DNA of 64,000 nt from Coptis chinensis (taxonomy: Eukaryota > Streptophyta > Magnoliopsida > Ranunculales > Ranunculaceae). The notes below the pieces were generated by a model, which ran no database searches, was not told where the DNA came from, and saw only the letters and a list, made by a program, of their open reading frames with translations. Positions 1 to 9,821 of this stretch are shown here, one piece after another (position 1 is the first letter of the stretch; every line of letters starts with the position of its first letter). The DNA lies in the NCBI GenBank assembly GCA_015680905.1, contig CM027377.1:59975501-60039500 (forward strand), written 5' to 3'. The translations under genes were made by a program, and so were the position numbers.

Positions 1-765
1 TTTTACAAGAACAGCCATTATCTGTCTGGAGTCTCCAGTAAAATTTTGAAGATTTTTGTCTCTGTCTGGATTGGTTAACCTTTCAGTTGTTTGTATTGTG
101 TCCGAAAACTATTTCACAAACTTTGAAGGGTAGTAGAAGGACTTTCATAGCTCCGATTGATCTAAAATTTTACAGGCTACTTGATAGACGTCTTAGGAAG
201 CTACTACAAAAATTTCAAATTTTTTGGAGCGCACCCCACGCCCTAGATAGCCTATTTCCAAGCGCGCCCTGCGCTCAACCGCCTGGACATTGTGTCAAGC
301 ACGAGCACGACCCGTGCCCTAGATAGCCTATTTTCAAGTGTGCCCTACGCTCAACTGCCTAGACATTGTCTCAAGCACAAGCGCAACCCGCGCCCTAGGT
401 AGCCTATTTCCAAGCGCACCCTGCGCTCAACCACCTAGAACTTAAGTTAGACAGAGATGACGACCGCTCTACCAAGGCCATTTTCGGCGGCCGACCACGC
501 CTCTTCCTGGAGCAGCCCGATTTTCATAGGTCAGTCCAAATTTTCATTTCTTCAAGTTATTCAGTGTTTCTAACATCATACAAATACTAAGATTGCATAT
601 ACAAGACGCTATTCAAACGCGTAGCAAGGAGGCATTCAAGTACTCCTTCTTCCACTCCTCGTCTCTTCTGTCAGAGGAGTTTTAATTCTAGTATAATCAG
701 GCTTGTTTTTTGTAGACATAAATACCACACGCCTATCTAGAATTTCACACACTACACCTGCATCA
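1..765 (+). other. 5' leader of an Athila-like element (copy G)
   Basis: Untranslated leader upstream of a gag frame. It closely resembles 43750-44490 in another Athila copy of this window: the same phrases on light-coloured reading (for example around 80-220 versus 43830-43970) run in the same order. It carries GC-rich GAGCGCG/CGCGCCC-type motifs and the conserved phrase near 600-620 (AAGACGCTATTC) that precedes gag in all copies here. Its LTR lies left of the window. No gene is seen in it; the short open frame at 87-326 is leader sequence. Confidence 0.75.
241..438 (+). repeat. 76-bp tandem repeat in the retroelement leader
   Basis: The phrase CCCTAGATAGCC recurs at 241, 317 and (as CCCTAGGTAGCC) 393, an exact 76-bp spacing, giving about 2.6 copies. 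Each unit carries AAGCGC..CCCTGCGCTCAACC and a following CAAGCAC.AGC motif. The leaders at 11440-11580, 36960-37300 and 43990-44220 have related GC-rich motifs but not this tandem arrangement, so the amplification is specific to this copy. Confidence 0.85.
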
Positions 766-1913
766 ATGGCTAAAGAACAAGAGACTCCTCTCTCTGATTT
801 TTATAAAGCCCTAAACGATGGCCCTAAGTCGCATCGCGTTCTTTGCGGAGACCCTAGTGGGGATTTTGAATTCCCCTAATATATTTAACTTGTTACCAAT
901 TTTTCATGGTTTAAACCACGAGAAGCCTTGCCAGCATATGCGTAGAGGATAGACTAAGTTCTCACTACATTCCATCATTCTAACATAAGTCCGAATCAAG
1001 TTAAACTTAGGGTGTTTCCATTCACCCTAGCCGACAAGGCGAAGTCTTGGTTAACTGCCCAAACGACAAATTCTGTGGACTCATGGGCTAATCTTGTTCA
1101 ATTGTTCATGGAACAGTTTTACCCACCACTGAAGATAGGTGAAATGCTTCAAAAGATTCATTTCTTCCACCAGAATCCTCATGAATCCTTTTCAGAGGCC
1201 TGGAATCGTTTCACTGATCTTCTCATTGAATGCCCGCATCATAATCTTGCGAAGGACATGCTTGTTCATGCCTTCTTCAAGGGGTTTTTACATCGTCATA
1301 AGGAGGTTCTAGATATCATGACTGGGGGTAGTTTTCTTAGTAAAGGAGCCTTGGAGGCTTATACATTCTTAGAAGATCAATCTAAGAGGAACAACAATTG
1401 GGGAGGTAACGATTCTTCCCGCTCCACTCTTTCTTCTTTTGAGGGTAAACCTGATTCCGAGTTTAAAACTCTTATTGATGCCCTCACTAAAAAGGTAGAT
1501 GCCATCTCTATTTAACAACAACCCACTCCAGTCATGAACATTAAATCTGCTCGTTGTAATGTCTGTTTTAGTCTTGAGCATTCCGACTTCTATTGTCCTC
1601 TTGTCTATGCACAACCACCACCACAACCATCAAATTTCAACCAATCAACTCAACATCAAGGATAAGGAAACTTAAGTAATCAGAATAGAGGTTTAGTGCC
1701 CATGACCCACAACTATCAACATCAAGACATGAACACTCAACAAGCTTTAATTCCAGTCCAACCATCTACAAACAAAGTAGTAGTGACCTTGTTGGAGAAA
1801 CAAAATCAAATTATGCAACAAAACTCTAACTTGATGAAAGATCAGCATGATCAAAACTCTAATATAATGAAACAAACGATGAAAATGATGTAGTCTTTGT
1901 GCCAAAAGGTTAT
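766..1913 (+). pseudogene. gag: Gag of Athila-like element G, interrupted
   Basis: Capsid/nucleocapsid polyprotein of a Ty3/gypsy element. A degraded start region from ATG 766 leads into a 167-codon open stretch (1012-1515) with the plant gag signature SWLTAQ...LVQLFMEQFYPP and SFSEAWNRFTDLL. An in-frame TAA at 1513-1515 stands where the homologue at 12660-12720 has CAA (glutamine), so this is a C-to-T nonsense change. The frame then continues into a CX2CX4HX4C zinc knuckle (about 1555-1599) and a Gln/Asn/Met-rich tail (1696-1893). The usual MRLRSG start is missing, as in copy E. Gag is cut at 1913 by a minus-strand LTR; the parallel sequence at 45640 shows what should follow. Confidence 0.85.
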
Positions 1914-1973
1914 TGATAAACACACTCTGTATACACGTTTATTGATTTTAGTTACTTATTTTCTTAAGTCCGA

Positions 1974-2030
1974 GGTCCACAGTCCAAAGTCCAAAGTCCA
2001 AAGACCCAAGTCCAAAGTCCAAAGTCCAAC
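1974..2030. repeat. Heptamer tandem repeat AGTCCAA
   Basis: About seven copies of AGTCCAA with one variant (AGACCCA), located near the 3' end of the family-B LTR. Confidence 0.9.
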
Positions 2031-2933
2031 GTCTGTATAGTCGTACGTTTTAGTCAAGTTACCTTACTCACGTGGGTTTGGTAGGATAGGTCGAGTAAGG
2101 GATCGTCCAAACCTTAGGGCTCGGATAGGTTCACAACTGTAATTACAATTTTTGGTGAGTAGGATTTTTAGGTTTCTTTTTAGTTGGTTTTAATTAAATT
2201 AACGGTAATGCAAATAATGTAAATTACTACGGCGATTATATGTAGGTAAACAAAAATAGAGAAACAGGGAGAGAGTTAGTCATACTCATGCGAGAATCAT
2301 TTTTCAACCGTTTATATTACCACATCACTACATCTCTAATACGTCTCGTTTTCGGAGATGACGTCGAGTATTGATCCCTAGTGCATGCCCACATCTCTAG
2401 GTTGCATTTCACTAGCATAAGGAGTTTCAATAATATCTCATCTCTGGTATATTATTTCAGCTCCTAGCTCGATTTCACATCGGACGAATTGAATTGGAGG
2501 TGTCGACACCGCAGAGTCGCTACGCAGACATTTTGGGTCGCGCACGAGACTGTTCTGGAGCATCAGCAGTCCAACTTTGTACAGTCTCAGTCATTTTGGG
2601 ACCGGATGTCAAATCTAAGCCTAATTCCTAAGTAGTGACTCTAGAATATTAAAGAGTCAATCCGGATTTTTACACGAGCAGCATAACCCTCCCCCGGGGG
2701 GATTAGCTCATGGTCATAGAAGGAATAATAAAACTTGTTGTATACATTAAGTAAATAAATGCAGGACAGGAATTAAACTAGAAAAGAAATGACTGTTATT
2801 AAGGGTAAAATAACTTACAGTATTTAAGCTGCTGGAATGGAAATGACAGAATGTAAGTACTGAAGAAATAAACTAACTAGGCGGAAGCTAAAGCATGAAA
2901 ATGCTGAAGGGGTAATAATGAAGGCGACCCCCT

Positions 2934-2943
2934 CATATATATA
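2934..2943 (-). promoter_or_regulatory. TATA box of the family-B LTR
   Basis: Minus-strand reading CCTATATATATGAGG at 2945-2931, about 690 nt into the LTR, the expected U3/R position. Predicted from sequence only. Confidence 0.55.
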
Positions 2944-3630
2944 GGCTGGAGACTGAAGACGGTTTAATTTGATGTTGTTTGTTTGCTAATTGAGTTGTTC
3001 AAAACTTTGAGAATCAAAGTTTTGTTTTTTACCCATTTGTTTTGTCCTTTTCCGTATTAAAGTTTCGTCTTGTAGCTCATTTCAATTCAAACCACCTGGT
3101 TTGAATTGGTACGTGTCTTCTCTCTTGCCAGGTGATACCAAATTGAAACCATCCTTTGCCACCTGCCTATGCTGACTTGTCATGCCTTCTGGACCCGCAG
3201 AGTGGGTCCACTTAGTGTGTCCAGTGGCGGCGCCAATTTTGGCATTTTTATGACTTTCTGTCCTTGCGCGGAGTTCGTCGCCCGGGTCGCTATGGCAGCT
3301 TCACTAGCCAATGTCGGCATCTAGATTTATCCGATTTGAGCTTCAGAAGTTTGCTGCTTCTTTATATGTGGACCCCGCTCGCGACCGGTTTTGTTCTTTT
3401 GGAAACTTCGGCTCTAGTCAGGCTTTGTTGGGCTTCACAGGGGTTGAGTGGGAAACTTCAAATATTCCCATATTCCCGTACTTCGTTGCATGTTTTATCT
3501 CTATATTTATTTTAATTGCGGAAACCTGCAAAAGTAATGAAAATATAATTATTACATGATTATTAAACACATAATCGACCAAAATGCTATGTCTCTCGGG
3601 TTTAATATTACAGGTTTTGGGTGCTTATCA

Positions 3631-5470
3631 CACCACCTTAAAAAAAGCACTTTGCTTGTCCTCAAGCAAAGAAGAGACATTAAAACAATAAGTGGTCAAA
3701 AATGTGTTGTCCTAAGCTAAATCTCATTTCGCAGAGTGCGGTTGCATTGACCGTATGCAACAAGGCCTTGAACCACTAGGAATTCCCTAGTGGACGAGTT
3801 ATAGCCTCGTGAGAGTTTTCCAGAGAATATACTTACAAACTTCATTTATACTACAATGACTCAGTAACAAAGGCTTGTTTCCTTAATTAATCTCAGGTAT
3901 CTAGACATCTCACTAGCGGGGGAAACAAGGATTTAATTCTTTCGAATTTCAAGTTAATATACATACAATAATCAAAACATCTACGTATGAGCATGCATGC
4001 AGTGATCTAATAATGAAATGTACGAGCAGGGCCGTTTCTGGATCCTTTGGATAGCGTCCTTAAGTAGGTTCTCACAGGTATGTGTCGAAACACAATTTCT
4101 CCCTTATTTTTCCACTCAAGCTTCGCTATCTCCAGTGTGCAGTGGGCACACGTTTCCTCACATACTCAATGACAGTTAGAGGAGTCGAGGTCGAGAAGTC
4201 ACAACTACTACTTATTATCACACTATCCTATTCCTAATTGAGCTAGAGGTCTTTATTAGGTGTTATGGGGCTTAGGTGGTAGTGTAGAAGAAAATGGAAT
4301 GGAAAATTCAAAAATGATAAGTATGAGAGAATAAGGTCTTCGAGATATTTATAATAGAGAATCCTTATTTTCTTTTCTGCTTCTAACATGGGTTTCCATA
4401 CTTGGATTTTTCAAGCTTTTGTATTCCCTTTTGATTTGATTTTTTTTTTTTTTTTTTTTTTTGGGGGAGGAATTCTAACCTTGACATTTCTTTTGATTTT
4501 TGGAAACATATTTCTATTTTTTTCTTTTTCTTTTCTTCTGAAACAGGTAACTGATTTTGATTTGTGACAAAGTTTTTTCTCTTCATTTTTCTGCACTTCA
4601 TCCTATTTCTCATACTCATCATCTAGGTAGGCTTATTTGTTTGTGGTTACTAGATGGGTAATGATTTTTTTTTTGGTTAAGTAGAAAGGATTAATGAAAG
4701 GTTTAGTGGGGCGACTAGCGGTAAAATTTTTTTTACAGGTGTGAATTTTTGGCTATATATATCGATCCAAATAAGGCCTAAATTCTCGCCTAGGATTTGG
4801 GTAGTGATCAAGTAAGTAGACGTGTGAACTTCTCTATTCGGAAGAAGAACTCCTCTCGTGTCATTACTCATATATCACACATTTTTTAGGCTTTTGGTTA
4901 GATTCTTACGGGATATGGAAACTAAGTTGTCTAACCATAGGTCCCTTAAAACTTATCTTTGTGTACATTTAATGATAGTCGATTGCATGAATGCTCATGA
5001 AAAGATGTAAAAACTATTGCATAATGTTATTAAATTAAGTTTCTAAGAACAAGTCCTAATTCTGATGCTAGGGTGAGATTTCTAAATATTTTTCATCATA
5101 GAAAGAGAAACGAGAATTTGTCACTAAATACGTTTATTTAGACATTAAGTAAACTATATACAACTATGCATGCCTAATTTTTGCAAAAGGTTCTCACCAC
5201 CCCTAAACAGTCGGACAATGTGTCCTCAAAGTGTTAAGAGGAAGAAAGAGTGTACCTGAGAGGCTTTGAGCAAAAATATAGCTAACATCTTCCACATAAA
5301 TTTATTTTAACACACTATATATTATACATCATAAAAGTAGAAGCACACTGTTAGAGTAGCACACTGTTAGGTTATTTATTTATTTCACATCAAAACGTAA
5401 AACAAATATGTACATGCATCAACTCACATTGCCCCAACCTAGAACTGGGGGATTGTCCCTCCTTGCCTCG
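3631..5470 (-). other. Long 3' UTR of the minus-strand Athila-type element
   Basis: Non-coding stretch between the env-like frames and the LTR. It is collinear, on the minus strand, with 21426-23228 of the complete element. Shared blocks include 4735-4860 versus 22055-22180, 4225-4270 versus 22605-22660, and the hairpin region 3740-3810 versus 23070-23145. Next to the LTR lie an 8-bp-stem hairpin (3651-3670) and a short polypurine tract. Poly-T runs (4441-4461, read on plus) and A/T-rich low-complexity stretches give spurious open frames. No coding capacity is seen. Confidence 0.75.
3651..3793 (-). other. Conserved 3' UTR hairpins beside the polypurine tract
   Basis: Perfect stems: TTTGCTTG/CAAGCAAA (3651-3670), TTGCAT/ATGCAA (about 3742-3760) and CCACTAGG/CCTAGTGG with a 5-nt loop (3773-3793). 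The same three occur in the same order in the complete element (23090-23223). Confidence 0.7.
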
Positions 5471-6429
5471 TCCCTGTAGAAATGTCATTCCTTTGCATCC
5501 CGCCAATCTATCATAGCTTTCCAGACTTCACTCCACTTCCTCTTCTTTGCATTGTCTAGATGAGCTATCATTTTATCATCATCAAGGAAAGAACGAACTT
5601 TCTTAAAATACCTTGCAGGGCGTCGCCATGTCCGAAATCACAAAGAACGAATTATCTTGTTTGTTGGACACATAGAGTCGACCTTTACCCAAGTCTGAAG
5701 GTGGCATAAACCGAGGGAAATCGCCCCGCACTATCCCATCATGTGTGGCAGGGTGATATAGTGTTGCCGAAAAGACCGAGCCTTCTTAAGATTCTTAATT
5801 ACTAGTTCTGTAATGTCGAAGGTGGTATGTTGCTGGGCCAATGCATGGAATGTCTTACACGCTGACTTTGATGCAGTGGAAAAATGTCAATCCCCCATGA
5901 TGTTCAGAAGAATAAATAACATGGCAGTTCCAACATTCATGGTCATACTAGCTAGTGGAATAGTGAAGTCCGGCCATCGGCCAGCTTCGGCACGTTCTTT
6001 GACGTGGGCAAGGCCATCGCCATACCGGGCAGCAAAATCTTCCCTAGAATAGTCATTAAGGTCATTCTCTATCATATATTGAATAGGAAGATCTGGCTGA
6101 AGAGGAGGAAGGTCTAGAGCCATAGCCACTGTTGGCTCATAAAAAAGCGGTCGGTGTTACCAATACGTGAGTGTAAAACCATTCAAAGGGAAACCCTGGA
6201 CAGCTGGTAGATATTCCATGTGATCATAAAAATAAGTTGCCAAACCTGGGGAGTACGTATGCTCCGAGTGTAGAATAAGAGAGATCCAACCAACTTGAGT
6301 GATGTAGTATCTGAAAAGATGTCCATATGCCGGAGAATTCAGCAATGAATGGAAAGATTGTTCTGGAATCATCTTTGGAGCTTCCATTGTAGAAGATGTG
6401 TGAAAAGAAAATGTGACCTGTTTAGACAA
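5470..6429 (-). pseudogene. Env-like ORF2 of the minus-strand Athila-type element
   Basis: Second of the two frames that Athila-type elements carry downstream of pol, sometimes called env-like; their function is unknown. Two adjacent open pieces (6157-6429 and 5887-6129) contain a MIPEQSF start-like block, an ATYFYDHMEY segment and a MTMNVGTAMLFILLNIMGD segment. These match VIPKQSF, AYFYDHIKF and SLNVGTTMLFIPMNILG in the complete element (20510-20990). One stop separates the pieces, and the frame is closed after 5887, although similarity to 21000-21420 continues to about 5470. An AG splice-acceptor-like site precedes the first piece, so a spliced start is possible. Confidence 0.65.
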
Positions 6430-6547
6430 GGATAAACAAATATTAGAGTATGATGAGAATAATTAAGTAAAACAAATTACCATAACGGAAATTAAAACTA
6501 AAAAAAGAAAATGATAAATAATATAAAATTGCAAAATTTAAATGGTT

Positions 6548-7621
6548 TCATTGGCTAAAAGTAAAGCGAGGATCCTTTTGTGGGAGGGATCCGTTTATAA
6601 GATTTTCTATGCCGTCAATCCGCAACAGTGACTGTTGCAACATTTTGCTTTGCGGTAAAATCTCGTGGTTCTCCATTATGAGAGTGTGATTTGCCAAGAA
6701 TTGGTTGTGGCTGTGCAAGAATTGTGCTTGTTCCTCTTCGTTTATTGTCCGCAGGTCCTGAAATTCAAGAAGGCTGGTGATAATAATGTTCTGACGTTTG
6801 AATAATGTCATCAGTCCTTGTTGAATTAAGTGAAACCCTTCCATGGGATTAAATACGTTGCATAATGCATTTTCAGTAAAGATGTTGTCAATGGAACAAT
6901 CTTCGTTGGTTCCTGCACCGACATGGTTCTTTGCAATGTTGGGGTTCCAGAATCCGTTCCTACATACTGAGTGAATAGTAAGAATGTTAGCTGTTCGAAG
7001 AGGTGTATGAGGAGAAGTACTAGAAAAACCCCAATGTATCATGATAAGTGTCACAATGGTTGGTAAAGGAGCTGCCTTTTTCCTGGCACGTGCAATCGCA
7101 TTCCAGAGAAATTTAATAATGCAAAAATCATTGCAGTTACTCTGCAAGACCCAGAGTAAATGGAGGAGGGGTTTGGTTATTTCGGAAGTCTTAGACGTGC
7201 CTAGGACATTATGAGCTACCCATTGGATCACAGATAATTGGTTCTTTTGTAAAGATCGCTGATAAACAATACGGTTTTTCGGTTGTATTCGCCGTGAAGG
7301 ATAGTTGCAAACATCGATGCCGATATTATCGAAAGGTGAATCCTGAAGGTGTACTCCTTGGTTTGTAATAGGAATTTGAAGTACCTCAGAGATGATTTCC
7401 ATAGTCAATTCATGTTCGCATCCGTTAGCACGGACAAAGAATTGTCCGTTTTGGAAATAACCACTTTTATAAAATAACAAGACCAATTCTCTGGAATAAA
7501 ATGCTTGCTTATGGTGTAAAAGAGGGTACCATCCTCGACGTAATATTTCAGTGTCAAAAAAAGGATGAAAAAGACCATTTTGGAAATTTTGCTCGGGCAC
7601 GAAACTTCGAGTGAGGGCCAT
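6548..7621 (-). CDS. Env-like ORF1 of an Athila-type element, intact 357 codons
   Basis: Longest open frame in the window. The N-terminus (residues about 10-60: FHPFFDTEILRRGWYPLL, then YSRELVLLFYKSGYFQNGQFFV) has direct homologues in the broken frames at 8540-9677 (-) and 18505-18666 (+). It belongs to the plant retrotransposon 'putative plant transposon protein' family found after pol in Athila elements. I see no signal peptide and no convincing membrane segment, so an envelope role is not supported; the C-terminal third is glutamine- and leucine-rich and may form a coiled coil. The start at 7621 agrees with the N-termini of the homologues. The rest of this element is 5'-truncated: no gag or pol is found upstream. 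Openness over 357 codons amid decay suggests either a young insertion or retained function. Confidence 0.75.
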   Translation of the reverse strand: MALTRSFVPEQNFQNGLFHPFFDTEILRRGWYPLLHHKQAFYSRELVLLFYKSGYFQNGQFFVRANGCEHELTMEIISEVLQIPITNQGVHLQDSPFDNIGIDVCNYPSRRIQPKNRIVYQRSLQKNQLSVIQWVAHNVLGTSKTSEITKPLLHLLWVLQSNCNDFCIIKFLWNAIARARKKAAPLPTIVTLIMIHWGFSSTSPHTPLRTANILTIHSVCRNGFWNPNIAKNHVGAGTNEDCSIDNIFTENALCNVFNPMEGFHLIQQGLMTLFKRQNIIITSLLEFQDLRTINEEEQAQFLHSHNQFLANHTLIMENHEILPQSKMLQQSLLRIDGIENLINGSLPQKDPRFTFSQ

Positions 7622-7935
7622 TAAAGATGGAGTGGTGAAAAAAAGATTATTTTGGAAAAAGGGAAGTTAAATTTTTTGAGGTGTCTATCCTTATTATAAA
7701 TAGGCACCCATCCGAAAATATAAAAGATACGTTTCGAGGTGTCACAGGGTAGTTAGACCACGTGTATCTTCTAAAAATGGGGCATGTGACAAGGAGTACC
7801 CTTTTTTTTTTTTTTTTTTTTTGAAAAACGTAAGTAGAAGGACAAGGAAAATGTAGATATACGATCACAATACAATGTAAGAACGTACAACGGTATGGAA
7901 ACACAACATAATGATACGATGACTTAAATACAAAC
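7622..7935. other. Spacer with a 20-nt poly-T run
   Basis: Between the env-like frame and the micropeptide frame. It holds a TATAAATAGG-type match (plus strand near 7697) and a T20 run at 7802-7821, which reads as poly-A on the minus strand about 110 nt after the micropeptide stop. No gene is seen. Confidence 0.5.
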
Positions 7936-8055
7936 CTAAATATTAGATAAAACTATATGCCACATTAACAACATGACTATAATAAAACAACCGAGCATGA
8001 AGACTTGAGTAGCATATTCAATCTGCTGTTGCTCAAACTTTTCTAGTGCATCCAT
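7936..8055 (-). CDS. 39-codon membrane micropeptide frame with a TATA box
   Basis: Minus-strand ATG at 8055, TAG at 7936-7938. The product begins MDALEKFEQQQIEYATQ (charged, Gln-rich), followed by a roughly 17-residue hydrophobic stretch (FMLGCFIIVMLLMW) and the short tail HIVLSNI, which is a typical single-pass topology. A good TATA box lies about 100 nt upstream (8151-8160) with a CT/AT-rich leader, and an A-run on the same strand follows the stop. I do not recognise the family. A frame this short can arise by chance; the combination of TATA box, leader, start and membrane helix is what makes it worth listing. It could also be part of an unrecognised DNA transposon. Confidence 0.35.
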   Translation of the reverse strand: MDALEKFEQQQIEYATQVFMLGCFIIVMLLMWHIVLSNI

Positions 8056-8150
8056 GAATCTTGAGCTTGGAGTGATCTAAAAACATTTTTTAGAATAAGA
8101 AGTGTAGAGGGAAGAATATGAAATGAGTGAATATAGAGGAAGAGTTGAAC

Positions 8151-8160
8151 TTATTTATAG
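8151..8160 (-). promoter_or_regulatory. TATA box upstream of the micropeptide frame
   Basis: Minus-strand CTATAAATAA. It is preceded upstream by 34-bp repeats carrying CGGTCA/ACGGT words (8171-8250). Confidence 0.4.
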
Positions 8161-8170
8161 AAAGAAAATT

Positions 8171-8250
8171 GCCGTTTTCTGACCGTTTTTTAGATGTGGT
8201 TCATGACCGTTTTCTGACCGTTTTTTAGATGTGGTTCATGACCGTTTTTT
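8171..8250. repeat. 34-bp tandem repeat
   Basis: Two full copies and part of a third (8171, 8205, 8239) of a unit containing CCGTTTTCTGACCGTTTTTT and TAGATGTGGTTCATGA. Confidence 0.85.
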
Positions 8251-8539
8251 TACCGTTTTTGATGCGTTTTCATTATCGGTTTCTGAACGTTTTATAAAAC
8301 GTTAGTTTACGTTAAAATTTGTTGTTTAAGTATGACATTTAAAATATATATTTATATATATGTATATAATTTATTATTACCAATATATGTTCCTACCTAT
8401 ATACTATAATATTAGATATAGCTAATATATCAAAATAGAAATATTTAGGAACCATCTACTATTAAGCTGGAAAATGCAAACACGTAAATAAAGTATCTGA
8501 TATAAATATTATACAAGACCGGAAAAAAAAATCTAGCTA

Positions 8540-9677
8540 CTGATGATCCTCAGTCTTTGTAGCGTAATCCTGGGCCGCGGAAGAAGAAAGAACAGAGTCT
8601 GCGACGCCGCGGCAAGATCTGAGCTCCCGTGGAGGCTAACGCTCTGGATATCACCAAGAGTGTCCATCACCGAGCCTCAAATCGATGCTTTGGCTCGCCA
8701 TGAACATTATTTGAACCGGTTCGGCGCGGTAAGCATATTGTCCTGAAATGCAGTCATGGAAGCTCTCATTTCCTGCTGGAATTCGCCCATGCTGTCTGTC
8801 ATCGACTCGTGGCGAGTGGTCATATATGTCCTTAACTCGCCCAAGGTACGTCTCATCGATACCTAGTGAGTGTACATGTCTCTCAGACCACTGTTCACAG
8901 CACGTAAGGCCTCTATGGGGTGGGTGATCTTACTCATGGCAATCTCATCAAAGTAGGGTGGGTGAGAGGATCATACGCTAGCGTGCTCGGCAGCCCTAGG
9001 TGCTGTGGGTTCCCAAGGTCCTGTATGCATTTCTTGAAGACAAGCATATTCTCATATTGTGGTATAGGGAGTAGTGGGGTGGCGGACAGAAAACCCAGAT
9101 TAATCATAACTTGCGTTACTAGAACGACAATAGGGGCTGACCTAAGAGTAGCATGTGTGATAATATCAAAAAGAAAGGTAACGATGCAGAAGTTACCCTT
9201 TCGCTCCTGGAGGATCCAGAGAAGGTGGAGGAAGGTTTTGTTGATGTCTGAAGGCTTCGAGGTGCCAATGACGTTCAGTCCCAGCCATTAAGTCACAGCC
9301 AGCTGGTTCCGTCGCACCGAACGCTGATACGCGGATTTCCCGTCGATGTTGTACTCTCCCTCGATAACGCGGTCGAGCATTAGGTCGTAAGTCTGTGGGT
9401 ACACGGACTGCTGCTGAGTCAGTACGTGGTCGACCAGAGGAATGCCCGTGATCCCGGAGAGTAACATAGGTGTGACTTCGTGGCGCACACCCTCGACGGT
9501 GACCCAAAAATGGTCGCCATTAAAGCTCCCATTGTCGTAGAATTTCATCACCAAATCCTTGGAATAAAGCCCTCCATTGGCATATAACAAACTCTCCCAT
9601 CCTCTAGAGTGAATTTCGTGATCAAAGAATGGAGCAAACATTCCGTTTTCAAACAAATTTCCAAAAAAAAATTCCAC
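8540..9677 (-). pseudogene. Env-like ORF1, second minus-strand copy, broken
   Basis: An open N-terminal piece (9677-9291, 129 codons) contains GMFAPFFDHEIHSRGWESLL, YSKDLVMKFYDNGSF and a segment ending AYQRSVRRNQLAVT, matching IVYQRSLQKNQLSVIQW in the copy at 6548-7621. A stop follows, after which the frame reads on (WLGLNVIGTSKPSDINKT..., to about 8960). A Met/Gln-rich, probably coiled-coil tail reaches about 8740. Base composition is more GC-rich than in the 6548-7621 copy, so the two come from different subfamilies. The sequence upstream (9680-9821) is cut by the 5' LTR of element A. Confidence 0.75.
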
Positions 9678-9821
9678 AAATCCGCTGTTTAGGCCATTCC
9701 GGGTCTTAGAGAGAGGATGGCTATTGATTACTGATGAGGGGAAGAATTGGGATGTTCTGACGGAAGGAAAACTTGGTCGGAGATGTGAGGGTCTCGTGCA
9801 AGACTTGGTTTTAGTGTGGGC

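Larger units (their letters stand above)
1914..3630 (-). mobile_element. 3' LTR of a minus-strand Athila-type element (family B)
   Basis: Read on the minus strand it starts TGATAAGCACCCAAAACC at 3630 and ends GTTTATCA at 1914, 1717 bp. The 3' UTR, polypurine tract and env-like frames of the same element lie at higher coordinates, so this is its 3' LTR. The first ~120 nt match the LTR that starts at 61421 on the plus strand. It inserted into copy G's gag after GTTAT (1909-1913), which would be the target duplication; the other end of the element is not in view, so the duplication cannot be confirmed. The open frames at 3264-3559 lie inside this LTR and are not genes. Confidence 0.85.

Noticed and set aside
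1976..2030. Short regular repeats considered as a CRISPR array
   Set aside because: Heptamers without spacers inside a plant LTR; no CRISPR architecture anywhere in the window.
3264..3559. Two overlapping 82-83-codon frames
   Set aside because: They lie inside the family-B LTR in antisense orientation to it and match nothing.
6548..7621. Reading the env-like frame as a true viral envelope protein
   Set aside because: No signal peptide, fusion peptide or membrane anchor could be seen; only its position after pol supports the name.
9817..9821. TGGGC as target duplication of element A
   Set aside because: The bases after the 3' LTR are CTGTT; no matching 5-mer with a shift of a few bases either.
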